Of a stretch of DNA of 14,275 nucleotides, positions 6,961-14,275 are shown in pieces; position 1 is the first letter of the stretch, and every line of letters begins with the position of its first letter. A program made the position numbers and the translations under genes. Where the stretch lies: NCBI GenBank assembly GCA_041664945.1, contig JBAYJY010000110.1, positions 1-14,275 of the forward strand. Reading direction: 5' to 3'. The DNA comes from JBAYJY01 sp041664945. GTDB taxonomy: Bacteria; UBP15; UBA6099. The notes beneath the pieces were generated by a model. That model had not been told where the DNA came from. It saw only the letters and a list, made by a program, of their open reading frames with translations, and did not search any database.

Positions 6961-7058
6961 GTCATTGTGAGTCCCGTTCTATCGGGGCGTGGCAATCTTA
7001 GACATGAATTTTGAAACTGAGTCTGGGATTGCTTCGTCACTTCGTTCCTCGCAATGAC
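6961..7058. repeat. 98-bp palindromic element with GTCATTG[T/C]GAG ends (contains repeat copy 4)
   Basis: Starts GTCATTGTGAG and ends CTCGCAATGAC, an 11-base terminal inverted repeat with one mismatch. The right half (about 7013-7058: GAAACTGAGTCTGGGATTGC...TTCCTCGCAATGAC) is the same sequence as copies 1-3. The left half (GTCATTGTGAG...GGGGCGTGGCAATCTTA) forms its own small hairpin. No clear target-site duplication flanks it. It ends three bases before the AAGGA ribosome-binding site of the next gene. Confidence 0.8.
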
Positions 7059-7072
7059 GTTAAGGATGTGTT

Positions 7073-8122
7073 ATGAAACGGGAAATACAGGAATCGCCAG
7101 AATCGATTGTCAGAGACGGCAGGATCTTGAACGGCATATTTCGAAAGCCGATAAGAAATATGAATTTCGGCGATGTTAAATGGCCGGGAGGCTTCATCGA
7201 AAAATCCTTGCGATCTCTCAAGCTGAAGGAATGGCTTGGATTTACAATTGAGCATCCGGATTGGCATCTGATTGCATTCATGCAGGATGCCAAGTGTCTC
7301 GCTTCGTCGAATTTATTCGCATATGACCGGCGGAACAATACGCTGATTACCTATGAGCGGAACGGGTTGCCGGGCGCAGTTCGGATGGCTGCGAATTTGC
7401 TGGACGACAGGAGCGAGCATGTAGCGCGTGGATACATTATGGAGTTTTACAGCCATATAGACGCAGGAGAGCACACAATAAGAATCGAGATAGAAGGAAC
7501 GTGTAGGAAGCCGGGCGTCTCCGCCGAGATCGTTTTGACGGAAGACCTTTCGAGCGTACAGCCGTTCGTGGCGAGTTTTCCGCTGCGCGGGAACAACAAT
7601 ATGTTCACGCACAAGGCGCCGATGCCGGCGTCGGGCTGGTTCAAGATCGGCGGAGAGAAATTTGAATACGATCCGTCGCGGGATATCGCCATCATGGACG
7701 AGCACAAATCATATTTTCCGTACATAACGGTTTGGCAGTGGGCAACATTCGCCGGATACGACGCCGCGGGGCGTCTCATTGGAGTGAACATAGGAGTTCA
7801 CGAGACGATTGAGGATCAGGAGAAACATAACGAGAACTGTTTGTGGATTGGAAATAAAATGGAGTTGCTCGGGGCGGCTGCGTTTGAATTCGATCCTAAG
7901 CGGCGCATGGAGCCGTGGAAGATTCGCGAACTGAACGGGCGCGCGGAACTGACTTTTTATCCGCAGGGCGACAAGGTGAAAAACGTCAGCCTTGGCATAA
8001 TGGACATGAAATATTTTCAGCCGTGCGGATTTTTCAGAGGCTATATAATCGACGATAACGGCGAGAGAATAGAAATCAACGACATGTACGGCGTTGCGGA
8101 GATGATGGACTCTCGATGGTAA
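7073..8122 (+). CDS. DUF2804 family protein
   Basis: 349 residues resembling the DUF2804 family of uncharacterised proteins. Recognised features are GDVKWPGGF at 33-41, the aromatic-rich KEWLGFTIEHPDWHLIAFMQDAK stretch, an alternating beta-strand pattern throughout, and a C-terminal CGFFRGYIIDDNGERIEINDMYGVAEMM block. There is no signal peptide or membrane segment. The beta-rich build recalls lipocalin-like hydratase families such as CrtC, but this comparison is tentative and no reaction can be assigned. Start: AAGGA at 7062-7066, six bases before ATG. A dispersed repeat abuts this ribosome-binding site. The gene stands alone, after the yedF operon and convergent with marC-like. Confidence 0.8.
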   Translation: MKREIQESPESIVRDGRILNGIFRKPIRNMNFGDVKWPGGFIEKSLRSLKLKEWLGFTIEHPDWHLIAFMQDAKCLASSNLFAYDRRNNTLITYERNGLPGAVRMAANLLDDRSEHVARGYIMEFYSHIDAGEHTIRIEIEGTCRKPGVSAEIVLTEDLSSVQPFVASFPLRGNNNMFTHKAPMPASGWFKIGGEKFEYDPSRDIAIMDEHKSYFPYITVWQWATFAGYDAAGRLIGVNIGVHETIEDQEKHNENCLWIGNKMELLGAAAFEFDPKRRMEPWKIRELNGRAELTFYPQGDKVKNVSLGIMDMKYFQPCGFFRGYIIDDNGERIEINDMYGVAEMMDSRW

Positions 8123-8166
8123 AATCTTAACGATGGAATTATTCTGAAGGCGCGAAATAAACAGTT

Positions 8167-8781
8167 CTACTGAATCAGATTGGGATACTTCGAGATAATT
8201 TCAATAATGCCTGATCGAATCATCATGATGCCGTAGGCGCCGAGAACGAGTGCCATGATTTTTGACAGCGCGCGCGCGCCGTTTCTGCCGAGCAGCCTGA
8301 TGAGGAACTTTGAATAGTGGAAAGCCAGTCCGGCGATCAGGAAATTGAGAATGACGGAGATAAGAGTGGCGGCGACGCCGAAAGGCTTCATAGTGATGAG
8401 CGCGGTCGCCAGAACAGCGGGTCCGGCAAGGAGCGGAGTCGCGAGCGGAACGACGCCGGCCGAAGTGTCGTCGGGGATGTTGGTTTTCTGAGTGGAAATC
8501 AGATCGTGCGTCGAGATAATGAAAATTACCGCGCCGCCCGCGATCATGAAGTCGTATATTTCTATCCTTAGATAGGCGAAAAGCGCTTTTCCAACAAGCA
8601 TGAACGCGATAGTTATAAGAGTGGCTGTCAAAACGCTTTGCTTGAGCAGCTTGCTTCGCCGCTCGCCGGTCATGTCTTCGGTAAGACCGATAAAAAAAGG
8701 CACAACGCCTATAACGTCCACCGCTACGAACATGGGGATAAACGCTTTGAGCAGATTGTTAAAAAATTCCATAATATCCAT
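8167..8781 (-). CDS. MarC-family integral membrane protein
   Basis: 204 residues, inner-membrane protein of the MarC/UPF0056 family. About six hydrophobic segments are visible, near residues 12-33, 50-70, 77-95, 109-131, 136-154 and 172-194. The family signature PLATPLLAGPAVLATALI lies at 112-129, and an early segment VDVIGVVPFF at 21-30 fits the family's N-terminal helix. MarC was once linked to multiple antibiotic resistance but its function is not established. The start is uncertain: ATG at 8781 has GGAG eleven bases upstream, and ATG at 8772 is an alternative. It follows the secreted-protein gene by 58 bases on the same strand, so the two may share a transcript. Confidence 0.9.
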   Translation of the reverse strand: MDIMEFFNNLLKAFIPMFVAVDVIGVVPFFIGLTEDMTGERRSKLLKQSVLTATLITIAFMLVGKALFAYLRIEIYDFMIAGGAVIFIISTHDLISTQKTNIPDDTSAGVVPLATPLLAGPAVLATALITMKPFGVAATLISVILNFLIAGLAFHYSKFLIRLLGRNGARALSKIMALVLGAYGIMMIRSGIIEIISKYPNLIQ

Positions 8782-8839
8782 CTTATGTTAATGCTCCGTT
8801 TTCAAATATTGCTGTTGGATGTTCCGTCGGAGCGGCGCA

Positions 8840-9721
8840 TCAATCTATCAGCGGCCGCACAGGCTTCAACGCTTCTTTCTTCGTTGTGAACTGATACGTT
8901 GTATATCTCGACGTCATCGGGTCGACGATATATTTCTGGAACATGCCCGTCGGCGCTCCCGCTTTGGGAAGCGTCACCCAGAATATCAACTGGCCGCCTT
9001 CTCCGTAACCGTGCCAGACAGTCTGGTATTTTATTGTGTTCTTATCGCGCATTCCGAGGCATTTAATATATACGTCCTCATACTGCTCCTGACCGATGTT
9101 GAAATAATGAAATCTGTATATTTTTGAAGTGTCCGTCCATTTAGCTTTGAGCATGAAAGCGAGCATCGCCATTCCCGATGTAGTGTTTTCCTCAAGAGGT
9201 TTTACCCTGACCGGCGCTTTCGGATCGTTGCCGTAGTTAATAGTGATTGTTTTGTTTTCCCAGTCGAAGGCGGCGATTTTATTCACTCGCACCGAAGACT
9301 TCGGCGCCGAAAGGCTCATCATCACGGCGAGATCGCCCTCGTAATGCTGGCGAATTATTCTTCCATACGCCGGCGAAAAAGTTTCTTCGTTCGACGAAAT
9401 CGATTTGGCGGCGGTCATGTTATAAACTTTAGCCGTAATGACATTATTAGCCGATATAACCTGAAGACCTCTATTGTCGGCGAAAAATTTATAAGTTAGG
9501 TAGCCGCCTTTGAACTCGCCGCTTCTCGGATCATTTATCAAAGCGGAGAACCAGTATTCGCCGGGAGCGAGCCGCATAGGGGCGAGCATTTCAGGCGTGA
9601 CGGTTATCGCATTGCGCAATTCCGGTTTAACATTTGTTTTTGTCGCATTCTGCTGCGAATATACAGGCGCGGTTGAAAATGCGAGCGTCGCGAGCAAAAA
9701 CAGGAACGTCAGCTTTTTCAT
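8840..9721 (-). CDS. Secreted protein of unknown function
   Basis: 293 residues. The N-terminus is a clear type I signal peptide: K2-K3, a hydrophobic core at about 4-17, and a likely cleavage after VYS (residue 22), leaving QQNA. The mature part is rich in beta-strand-like alternation and aromatic residues, with YRFHYFNIGQEQYEDVYIKCLGM and a C-terminal YIVDPMTSRYTTYQF. It has a single cysteine and no lipobox. I do not recognise a family; a periplasmic or outer-membrane-associated lipid- or carbohydrate-binding role is possible but unsupported. AGGGAG at 9730-9735 lies eight bases before ATG, which supports the start. Located upstream of, and in line with, the MarC-family gene; divergent from the DegT-type aminotransferase. 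Confidence 0.85.
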   Translation of the reverse strand: MKKLTFLFLLATLAFSTAPVYSQQNATKTNVKPELRNAITVTPEMLAPMRLAPGEYWFSALINDPRSGEFKGGYLTYKFFADNRGLQVISANNVITAKVYNMTAAKSISSNEETFSPAYGRIIRQHYEGDLAVMMSLSAPKSSVRVNKIAAFDWENKTITINYGNDPKAPVRVKPLEENTTSGMAMLAFMLKAKWTDTSKIYRFHYFNIGQEQYEDVYIKCLGMRDKNTIKYQTVWHGYGEGGQLIFWVTLPKAGAPTGMFQKYIVDPMTSRYTTYQFTTKKEALKPVRPLID

Positions 9722-9741
9722 ATCAATTTCTCCCTGAGGTT

Positions 9742-9770
9742 ATTCTAACATAAGCGGCGCTGAAGTGTAA
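9742..9770 (-). promoter_or_regulatory. Possible promoter of the secreted-protein gene
   Basis: On the minus strand TTACAC (9770-9765), a 17-base spacer, then TAGAAT (9747-9742). The predicted start point near 9735 would give a very short leader starting at the ribosome-binding site, which lowers confidence. The rest of the 209-base divergent gap (9722-9930) shows no gene. Confidence 0.3.
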
Positions 9771-9930
9771 AATCAAAATGGAAGGAGCCGATGATGTTCT
9801 GCCGGAATCGGTTTTGACGGCGCCTGTGTCGCCTGGATTACACGAAAAAAAACAGCGTATGCGAAAAGTTATCGATGGAATCATGATATTATGAGATAGA
9901 ATTGTGTTTAAAGAATAGGAGCTGCGACAA

Positions 9931-11103
9931 GTGAAAGAAGTTCCAGCGCGTCCCAAAGAAAAGTTTCTTGTGTTCGGCTCTCCGGCCATCGAGGAATCAG
10001 AGATAGAGGAAGTTGTCGCCTGCATGAGGAGCGGCTGGCTTGGCACCGGCCCGAAAGTGGCCCGGTTCGAGAACGATATAAAAGCGTACGTCGGGGCGGC
10101 TCATGCGGTGGCGGTCAATTCCTGCACTGCGGCGCTGCACCTCAGCATACTCGCAGCCGGCATTATGCCCGGCGACGAGGTTATAACCACCGCCATGACA
10201 TTCTGCGCAACGGTTAACGCCGTCATACATGCAGGAGGAACGCCCGTTCTCGCGGATGTCGAACCGGATACGATGAATATCAACCCGCTGGACGTAAAAG
10301 CTCGTATCACGCAGAAGACAAAAGCGATTCTGCCCGTTCACTTCGCCGGGCGGTCCTGCAATATGGACTCTCTTTGCTCGATCGCGAAAAAAAGCGAGTT
10401 GAAAATCATCGAGGATTGCGCCCATGCGATTGAGACGGAATACCACGGACGCAAGGCCGGCTCTTTCGGCGACTTCGGCTGCTTCAGCTTTTACGTCACG
10501 AAAAACGTAATAACCGGCGAGGGCGGCATGGTTGTCACGCGCGGAGAAGAAGACGCCTCGCGGATAAAAATTCTCGCGCTCCACGGCATGAGCAAGGATG
10601 CGTGGAAACGGTTCAGCGACGAAGGGTTCAAGCACTATCAGGTTGTCGAAGCAGGATTCAAATATAACATGATGGACATTCAGGCGGCGATCGGAATACA
10701 CCAACTGGCGCGGGTGGAGAAGAACTGGATTCGACGCCGGGAGATATGGAGCCGCTATGACGAAGCTCTCGCCGGGCTGCCGGTCGGTCTGCCTGTTCCG
10801 ACCGAAACGGACACCCGCCACGCTTGCCATTTGTATACGATAATGATAGACAAGGAAAAAACAGGCATTGAACGCGACGATTTTCTGAACGGCATGGCGG
10901 CGAACAATATCGGCGTCGGCGTCCACTATCTGAGCATTCCGGAACATCCTTTCTACCAAAAGGCCTTCGGATGGAAACCGGAAGACTATCCTAACGCGAC
11001 GCGAATCGGAAGACAGACCGTCAGCCTGCCGTTGACTGCGAAAATGAGCGATGAAGACGCTGAGGATGTGATCGAGGCGGTCAAGCGCTGCCTCGGCGCG
11101 TGA
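9931..11103 (+). CDS. DegT/DnrJ/EryC1/StrS-family sugar aminotransferase
   Basis: 390 residues, a PLP enzyme that transfers an amino group, usually from glutamate, onto a nucleotide-linked keto-sugar. Seen: SGWLGTGPKVARFE near the N-terminus, NSCTAALHL at 63-71 (phosphate-binding region), DEVITTAMTFCATVNA, EDCAHA with D162 and H165, and FGCFSFYVTKNVITGEGG with K191 as the PLP lysine. Length is normal for the family. The exact sugar cannot be read from sequence; ArnB-, PseC- and perosamine-synthase-like members are alternatives. The start is GTG, supported by AGGAG at 9917-9921, nine bases upstream. It heads a rightward group with two methyltransferases and a second aminotransferase after a 170-base gap. 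Confidence 0.92.
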   Translation: MKEVPARPKEKFLVFGSPAIEESEIEEVVACMRSGWLGTGPKVARFENDIKAYVGAAHAVAVNSCTAALHLSILAAGIMPGDEVITTAMTFCATVNAVIHAGGTPVLADVEPDTMNINPLDVKARITQKTKAILPVHFAGRSCNMDSLCSIAKKSELKIIEDCAHAIETEYHGRKAGSFGDFGCFSFYVTKNVITGEGGMVVTRGEEDASRIKILALHGMSKDAWKRFSDEGFKHYQVVEAGFKYNMMDIQAAIGIHQLARVEKNWIRRREIWSRYDEALAGLPVGLPVPTETDTRHACHLYTIMIDKEKTGIERDDFLNGMAANNIGVGVHYLSIPEHPFYQKAFGWKPEDYPNATRIGRQTVSLPLTAKMSDEDAEDVIEAVKRCLGA

Positions 11104-11217
11104 TTTCAGACGCCGCGCAAATATAGCGGCATTTGAAAATAGTTATACGGTAGAGCGCGTTTCACCGATTAACATTCCGAATTGAAATAGGCGGCTGTTT
11201 TGACTATTATTCTTATC

Positions 11218-11234
11218 ACCGGCGCGTCGCCGGT
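11218..11234 (+). terminator. GC-rich hairpin between aminotransferase and methyltransferase
   Basis: ACCGGCG (11218-11224), loop CGT, CGCCGGT (11228-11234): a perfect seven-pair stem 115 bases after the upstream stop and 40 before the next gene. Only TT follows, so it is at most a weak terminator or attenuator. Nothing else is seen in 11104-11273. Confidence 0.35.
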
Positions 11235-11273
11235 TTGAGGGCATTAAGTTAAGTCGCGACGAATACGCAAAGA

Positions 11274-11810
11274 ATGCGCGGAGGAACGCCGATTAATACG
11301 CTCGACATAGGATGCGGGTTGCTGAAAGAACACGGCGCGATCGGGATTGACCGGGTCGCGGCTGTTAATCCCGACGTGGTTCACGATCTCGATGTGTTTC
11401 CATATCCGTTTGAAGACAATACGTTCGACCGGATGATTATGCGGCACGTGGTCGAACACCTGTCCGACATCGTTAAGCTGATGGAGGAACTGCACCGTAT
11501 CGGAAAGCCCGGCGCTGTCGTCGATATAGTCACGCCTCATTTCTCATCCAGCAACTCATGGACTGACCCGACCCACAAGCAGCATCTCGGGTTCTATTCG
11601 TTCGATTTTTTCGCCGCCGGCGATGGAATGATAGATTTTTACACGCAATGCCGGTTCGAAGTCGTTGAAAAAAAACTCGATTTTCTAAATCGTTACAAAT
11701 ATCTGGGGATAGGTCTGTTTGCGAATAAGTTTCCGCGAACGTGGGAAAAGTATTACTGCTATATTTTCCCGGCCCGCAACATGACTTTCCGTCTGCGCGT
11801 AGTAAAGTGA
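11274..11810 (+). CDS. Small class I SAM-dependent methyltransferase
   Basis: 178 residues. Motif I is LDIGCG at 10-15; D26 in GIDRV is the likely ribose-binding acid; VVHDLDVFPYPFEDNTFD (36-52) and MRHVVEHL (56-63) continue the fold; DPTHKQHLGFYSFDFF follows. This arrangement is that of short methyltransferases common in surface-polysaccharide loci, so the protein looks complete although smaller than most. The start is the only candidate: the frame is open only from 11253 and no other start codon precedes the glycine loop. There is no clear Shine-Dalgarno sequence, so initiation may be weak. Ten bases separate it from the next gene, suggesting one transcript. The substrate is unknown. Confidence 0.85.
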   Translation: MRGGTPINTLDIGCGLLKEHGAIGIDRVAAVNPDVVHDLDVFPYPFEDNTFDRMIMRHVVEHLSDIVKLMEELHRIGKPGAVVDIVTPHFSSSNSWTDPTHKQHLGFYSFDFFAAGDGMIDFYTQCRFEVVEKKLDFLNRYKYLGIGLFANKFPRTWEKYYCYIFPARNMTFRLRVVK

Positions 11811-11820
11811 GGGGAACGAC

Positions 11821-12996
11821 ATGAAGAAAAAGCAGCTTTGCTCTTTTGACATACCTGAGAAGGCTCAGGGCATCAAAGCGTTTATAGTGATGGAAATAAT
11901 GGAGAAGGCTCAGGAACTGGAACGAGCCGGACGCAATATCATACATCTCGAAGTGGGCGAACCGGATTTCGACACGCCCCCGGCAGTGGTCGAGGCGGCT
12001 GTCAAAGCGCTCAGGGAAGGCAAAACGCACTACACGCATAGCATGGGGCTGCTTGAGCTGCGCGAGGCTGTGGCGCGTGATTATAACCGCCGCTATGGTG
12101 TCGACGTTGATCCAAACACAATTATCATCACCGCCGGCACTTCCGCCGCGATGAGCCTCATTTTTTCGGTTCTCATCCAGCCGGGCCGCGAAGTTATTAT
12201 CCCGGACCCGCATTACGCCTGCTATCCCAATTTCATCAAGTTCGCCGACGGCGTTCCGAAGATGATTCCGACCAACGAGGAAAACGGATTCCAGTACGAA
12301 GCAGAACGCCTGAAGGAAGCTATTTCTGAACGAACAAGCGCAATCCTCATCAATTCGCCGGGAAATCCGAGCGGCACGCTTATCGGCGCGGACACATTAC
12401 GCGATGTCGCCGAACTCGGCATCCCGGTCATTTCCGATGAAATCTACCACGGACTTGTCTACGGAGAGAAGGCTCACTCCATACTTGAATTCATGGAAGA
12501 CGCGTTTGTCATAAACGGTTTCTCGAAACTCTATGCGATGACGGGCTGGCGCGTCGGTTATGTGATAGCTCCGAAACAGTGCTGCCGCACCATGCAGAAG
12601 CTGCACCAGAATTTCTTCATCTCCGCGAATTCGTTCGTGCAGTGGGCGGCGATCGCCGCTCTCGAGGATTCAAAGGAAGACATCGCCCGTATGGTTGAGA
12701 CATACGACAAGAGGCGACAGTTCATGCTCGGCGAACTGAGAGGCATGGGGTTCCGCATCCCGTTCGAGCCGAAAGGCGCATTCTATATTTTGGTGAACAT
12801 GAAGCATATAGACAGCGATTCTTACCGGCTCGCGCTTGAGATTTTGGATAAAGCCGGCGTGGCCGTCACTCCGGGAATTGATTTCGGACCCGGCGGAGAA
12901 GGCTTTATAAGGTTCAGCTACGCAAACTCGATTGAGAACATCGCCGAGGGGATGAAACGCCTGCGCGGCTTCCTCGCGGACAAGGGAACGGCCTGA
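11821..12996 (+). CDS. Class I/II aminotransferase (aspartate aminotransferase-like)
   Basis: 391 residues, fold type I PLP aminotransferase. Seen: LEVGEPDFDTP at 43-53, the YTHSMGLLELREAVA region, NSPGNPSG at 178-185, SDEIYHGL with D206 and Y209, and NGFSKLYAMTGWRVGY with PLP lysine K236 and R244. The C-terminal FIRFSYA carries the carboxylate-binding arginine. Length is normal. It probably moves an amino group between an amino acid and a 2-keto acid; aspartate, alanine and aromatic aminotransferases of this group cannot be told apart here. Start: the GAGGGG overlapping the previous stop lies five to seven bases before ATG. Its stop overlaps the start of the next methyltransferase by one base (TGATG), indicating translational coupling. 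Confidence 0.92.
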   Translation: MKKKQLCSFDIPEKAQGIKAFIVMEIMEKAQELERAGRNIIHLEVGEPDFDTPPAVVEAAVKALREGKTHYTHSMGLLELREAVARDYNRRYGVDVDPNTIIITAGTSAAMSLIFSVLIQPGREVIIPDPHYACYPNFIKFADGVPKMIPTNEENGFQYEAERLKEAISERTSAILINSPGNPSGTLIGADTLRDVAELGIPVISDEIYHGLVYGEKAHSILEFMEDAFVINGFSKLYAMTGWRVGYVIAPKQCCRTMQKLHQNFFISANSFVQWAAIAALEDSKEDIARMVETYDKRRQFMLGELRGMGFRIPFEPKGAFYILVNMKHIDSDSYRLALEILDKAGVAVTPGIDFGPGGEGFIRFSYANSIENIAEGMKRLRGFLADKGTA

Positions 12997-13814
12997 TGCC
13001 CGTCACCTTCGATTCCGATTCGATCACTCCTGAATATCTCGAAAAGTTTTATCGCGGCGCCGTGAATCCGCCTTGGCGCGATCAGGATGAAGTGTATTTT
13101 TCCGATCCGGGAAATATGTTCCGGTTTGCGCTGCTCGCCGAAGAACTGGAGCGGATAGCTCCGTCGCGGATTCTCGATGTCGGGTGCGGCGGCATGCCGC
13201 TCGCGGCGTTTGCCTCCAAAAAACTGAGCGCGGAGTATGTCGGTTGCGATATTGCGCAGCCTGAGCGGATGCCAGCGGACGCATTGTTCGCAGTCGCAGA
13301 CGCCGCGAAGCTGTCTTTTTCTGATTCATCATTCGAATCTGTCGTCTGTTCCGAAACTCTCGAGCACTTATACGATCCAGCGCCTGCCATCAAAGAGATT
13401 GCCCGCGTTTTGAGCAGTGACGGTGGGGCGCTGCTGACTGTTCCGAATTGGTTTTCCCTCGATTCTCTCGACGGCGCCGCCGGCATTGTATCAGCGCCGT
13501 TGCGAGCTGCGGCGGGTGTTGGCCTGGCGCCGGAATTTAAACATGGAATCAACGTCCATATTACGCGCGCAGCGCCGCGTGTGTGGAGAAAGCTGATCGA
13601 AGAAAACGGTCTGCGCGTGGAATCAGAAAAACCAATCTATCTTTTCCCATACATTCCTTACTTTTTAAACGGCGCGAAAAAACTTGAGTCGCGCTTCTTC
13701 AAAAACAAAAGAACTTTTGATTTCTGGCGCAGTGCGGAAAACTCTCTCGCTCGCATTTATCCGCTAAGCCGTCTCGGACAGTTTCATTTTTTCCTCTGCC
13801 GAAAAAAATCGTGA
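12996..13814 (+). CDS. Class I SAM-dependent methyltransferase
   Basis: 272 residues. Motif I ILDVGCG at 59-65, the ribose-binding acid D85 (YVGCD), D102 near the adenine, and FESVVCSETLEHLYDP (113-128) are typical of the Methyltransf_11/23 type. LLTVPNWFSLDSL and a longer C-terminal half, rich in aromatic residues, probably bind the acceptor. It differs from the smaller methyltransferase upstream, so the two are not recent duplicates. The ATG overlaps the preceding aminotransferase stop (TGATG), so it is likely translated by coupling. The acceptor is unknown; the neighbouring sugar aminotransferase suggests a glycan or secondary-metabolite precursor, which is inference. Confidence 0.88.
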   Translation: MPVTFDSDSITPEYLEKFYRGAVNPPWRDQDEVYFSDPGNMFRFALLAEELERIAPSRILDVGCGGMPLAAFASKKLSAEYVGCDIAQPERMPADALFAVADAAKLSFSDSSFESVVCSETLEHLYDPAPAIKEIARVLSSDGGALLTVPNWFSLDSLDGAAGIVSAPLRAAAGVGLAPEFKHGINVHITRAAPRVWRKLIEENGLRVESEKPIYLFPYIPYFLNGAKKLESRFFKNKRTFDFWRSAENSLARIYPLSRLGQFHFFLCRKKS

Positions 13815-14275
13815 CACATAAGCAATAGAAATATTGCCGCCATTTTTCAATTGCTAAAAATGGAAATAAGTGGATATTGTTTTTGGCAATCGAGCAATCA
13901 TTTCACTTAAAGAGCCAATTGTTGAAATAACAAAATACAATTGCGCACATATCAGCATTTGACAGCACATCAATAAAGACGTTCAGGTGAAAATCGGCGA
14001 ATTTCGTCAAAATTCAGATTATTGAAGCGAAAACGGAAGTGTAAACGCATAACGCATTGTTTGCGTCATATCCACTAAAAACCTACGTTTCTAAAGAAAA
14101 AAAACGAAAATTCAAAATAAGGGGCGCTTAGTGACAAAGCGCGCCGAACAGCCAAACTACTATATATAGTGATCCCGACGCGGACGCAATACCATATATT
14201 GTAGTTAAAATCGGTCAAAAACAACGGTATTTCGATGAACAAGTCAAAACAAGGGCCGAATACTGCCTTTTTTTA
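13815..14275. other. AT-rich non-coding stretch with several inverted repeats
   Basis: No convincing gene in 461 bases. It holds small inverted repeats: CCATTTTT/AAAAATGG (13840-13863, eight pairs), GAATTT/AAATTC (13999-14015), GCGCTT/AAGCGC around 14124-14142, and the palindrome ACTATATATAGT (14159-14170). AGTGGATAT at 13869-13877 recurs inverted as ATATCCACT at 14068-14076. None is followed by a T tract as a terminator would be. The stretch may be the upstream region of a gene beyond the window, a remnant, or an uncharacterised element. Confidence 0.5.

Noticed and set aside
1407..7058. Possible CRISPR array from the recurring GTCATTGCGAGG sequence
   Set aside because: Copies are kilobases apart, in both orientations, with no regular spacers and no cas genes.
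9997..10959. A 320-codon antisense frame
   Set aside because: Lies within the DegT aminotransferase gene, whose motifs are all intact; no start signal of its own.
14235..14275. Start of a gene at ATG 14235 (MNKSKQGPN...)
   Set aside because: Only 13 codons are visible, no Shine-Dalgarno site precedes it, and the frame runs off the window.

Overview
The window comes from a bacterial chromosome. It opens in the last third of a 23S rRNA gene (1-1002), followed by a 5S rRNA (1137-1253) that marks the end of an rrn operon. Most genes are moderately GC-rich, use ordinary Shine-Dalgarno sites, and belong to widespread bacterial families. Nothing here fixes the phylum. The dispersed GTCATTGCGAGGA...GAAGCAATCCC repeats and the mixed gene content fit an environmental, probably uncultured Gram-negative lineage, but that is inference.

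Layout. From 1259 to about 3060 lies an accessory pocket: a lone HicB-type antitoxin (+) and, on the minus strand, a very AT-rich gene encoding an N-terminal zinc ribbon and a C-terminal TIR/nucleoside-deoxyribosyltransferase-like domain. That gene is split into two frames at a run of seven Ts. From 3084 a short-chain dehydrogenase resembling 3-ketodihydrosphingosine reductase is read rightward. A repeat-filled gap (3936-4210) and a good sigma-70-type promoter (4211-4239) then precede a tight three-gene operon: an acetoacetate-decarboxylase-superfamily protein, a ketopantoate-reductase-family dehydrogenase, and the sulfurtransferase-like selenium-metabolism protein YedF (4273-6854). A DUF2804 protein follows (7073-8122). 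Two minus-strand genes converge on it: a secreted protein of unknown function and a MarC-family membrane protein (8167-9721).

The last part (9931-13814) is read rightward: a DegT/DnrJ/EryC1/StrS sugar aminotransferase, a small SAM methyltransferase, a class I/II (aspartate-type) aminotransferase and a second methyltransferase. The last three are tightly packed and probably cotranscribed. This looks like a small pathway for a surface sugar or secondary metabolite. The final 460 bases hold no recognisable gene, only AT-rich sequence with several small inverted repeats.

The most interesting points are: the zinc-ribbon/TIR-like gene interrupted exactly at a canonical T TTT TTT slippery heptamer, with no ribosome-binding site for its second half; the multi-copy palindromic repeat family that abuts promoters and ribosome-binding sites; and the unusual decarboxylase-reductase-YedF operon.
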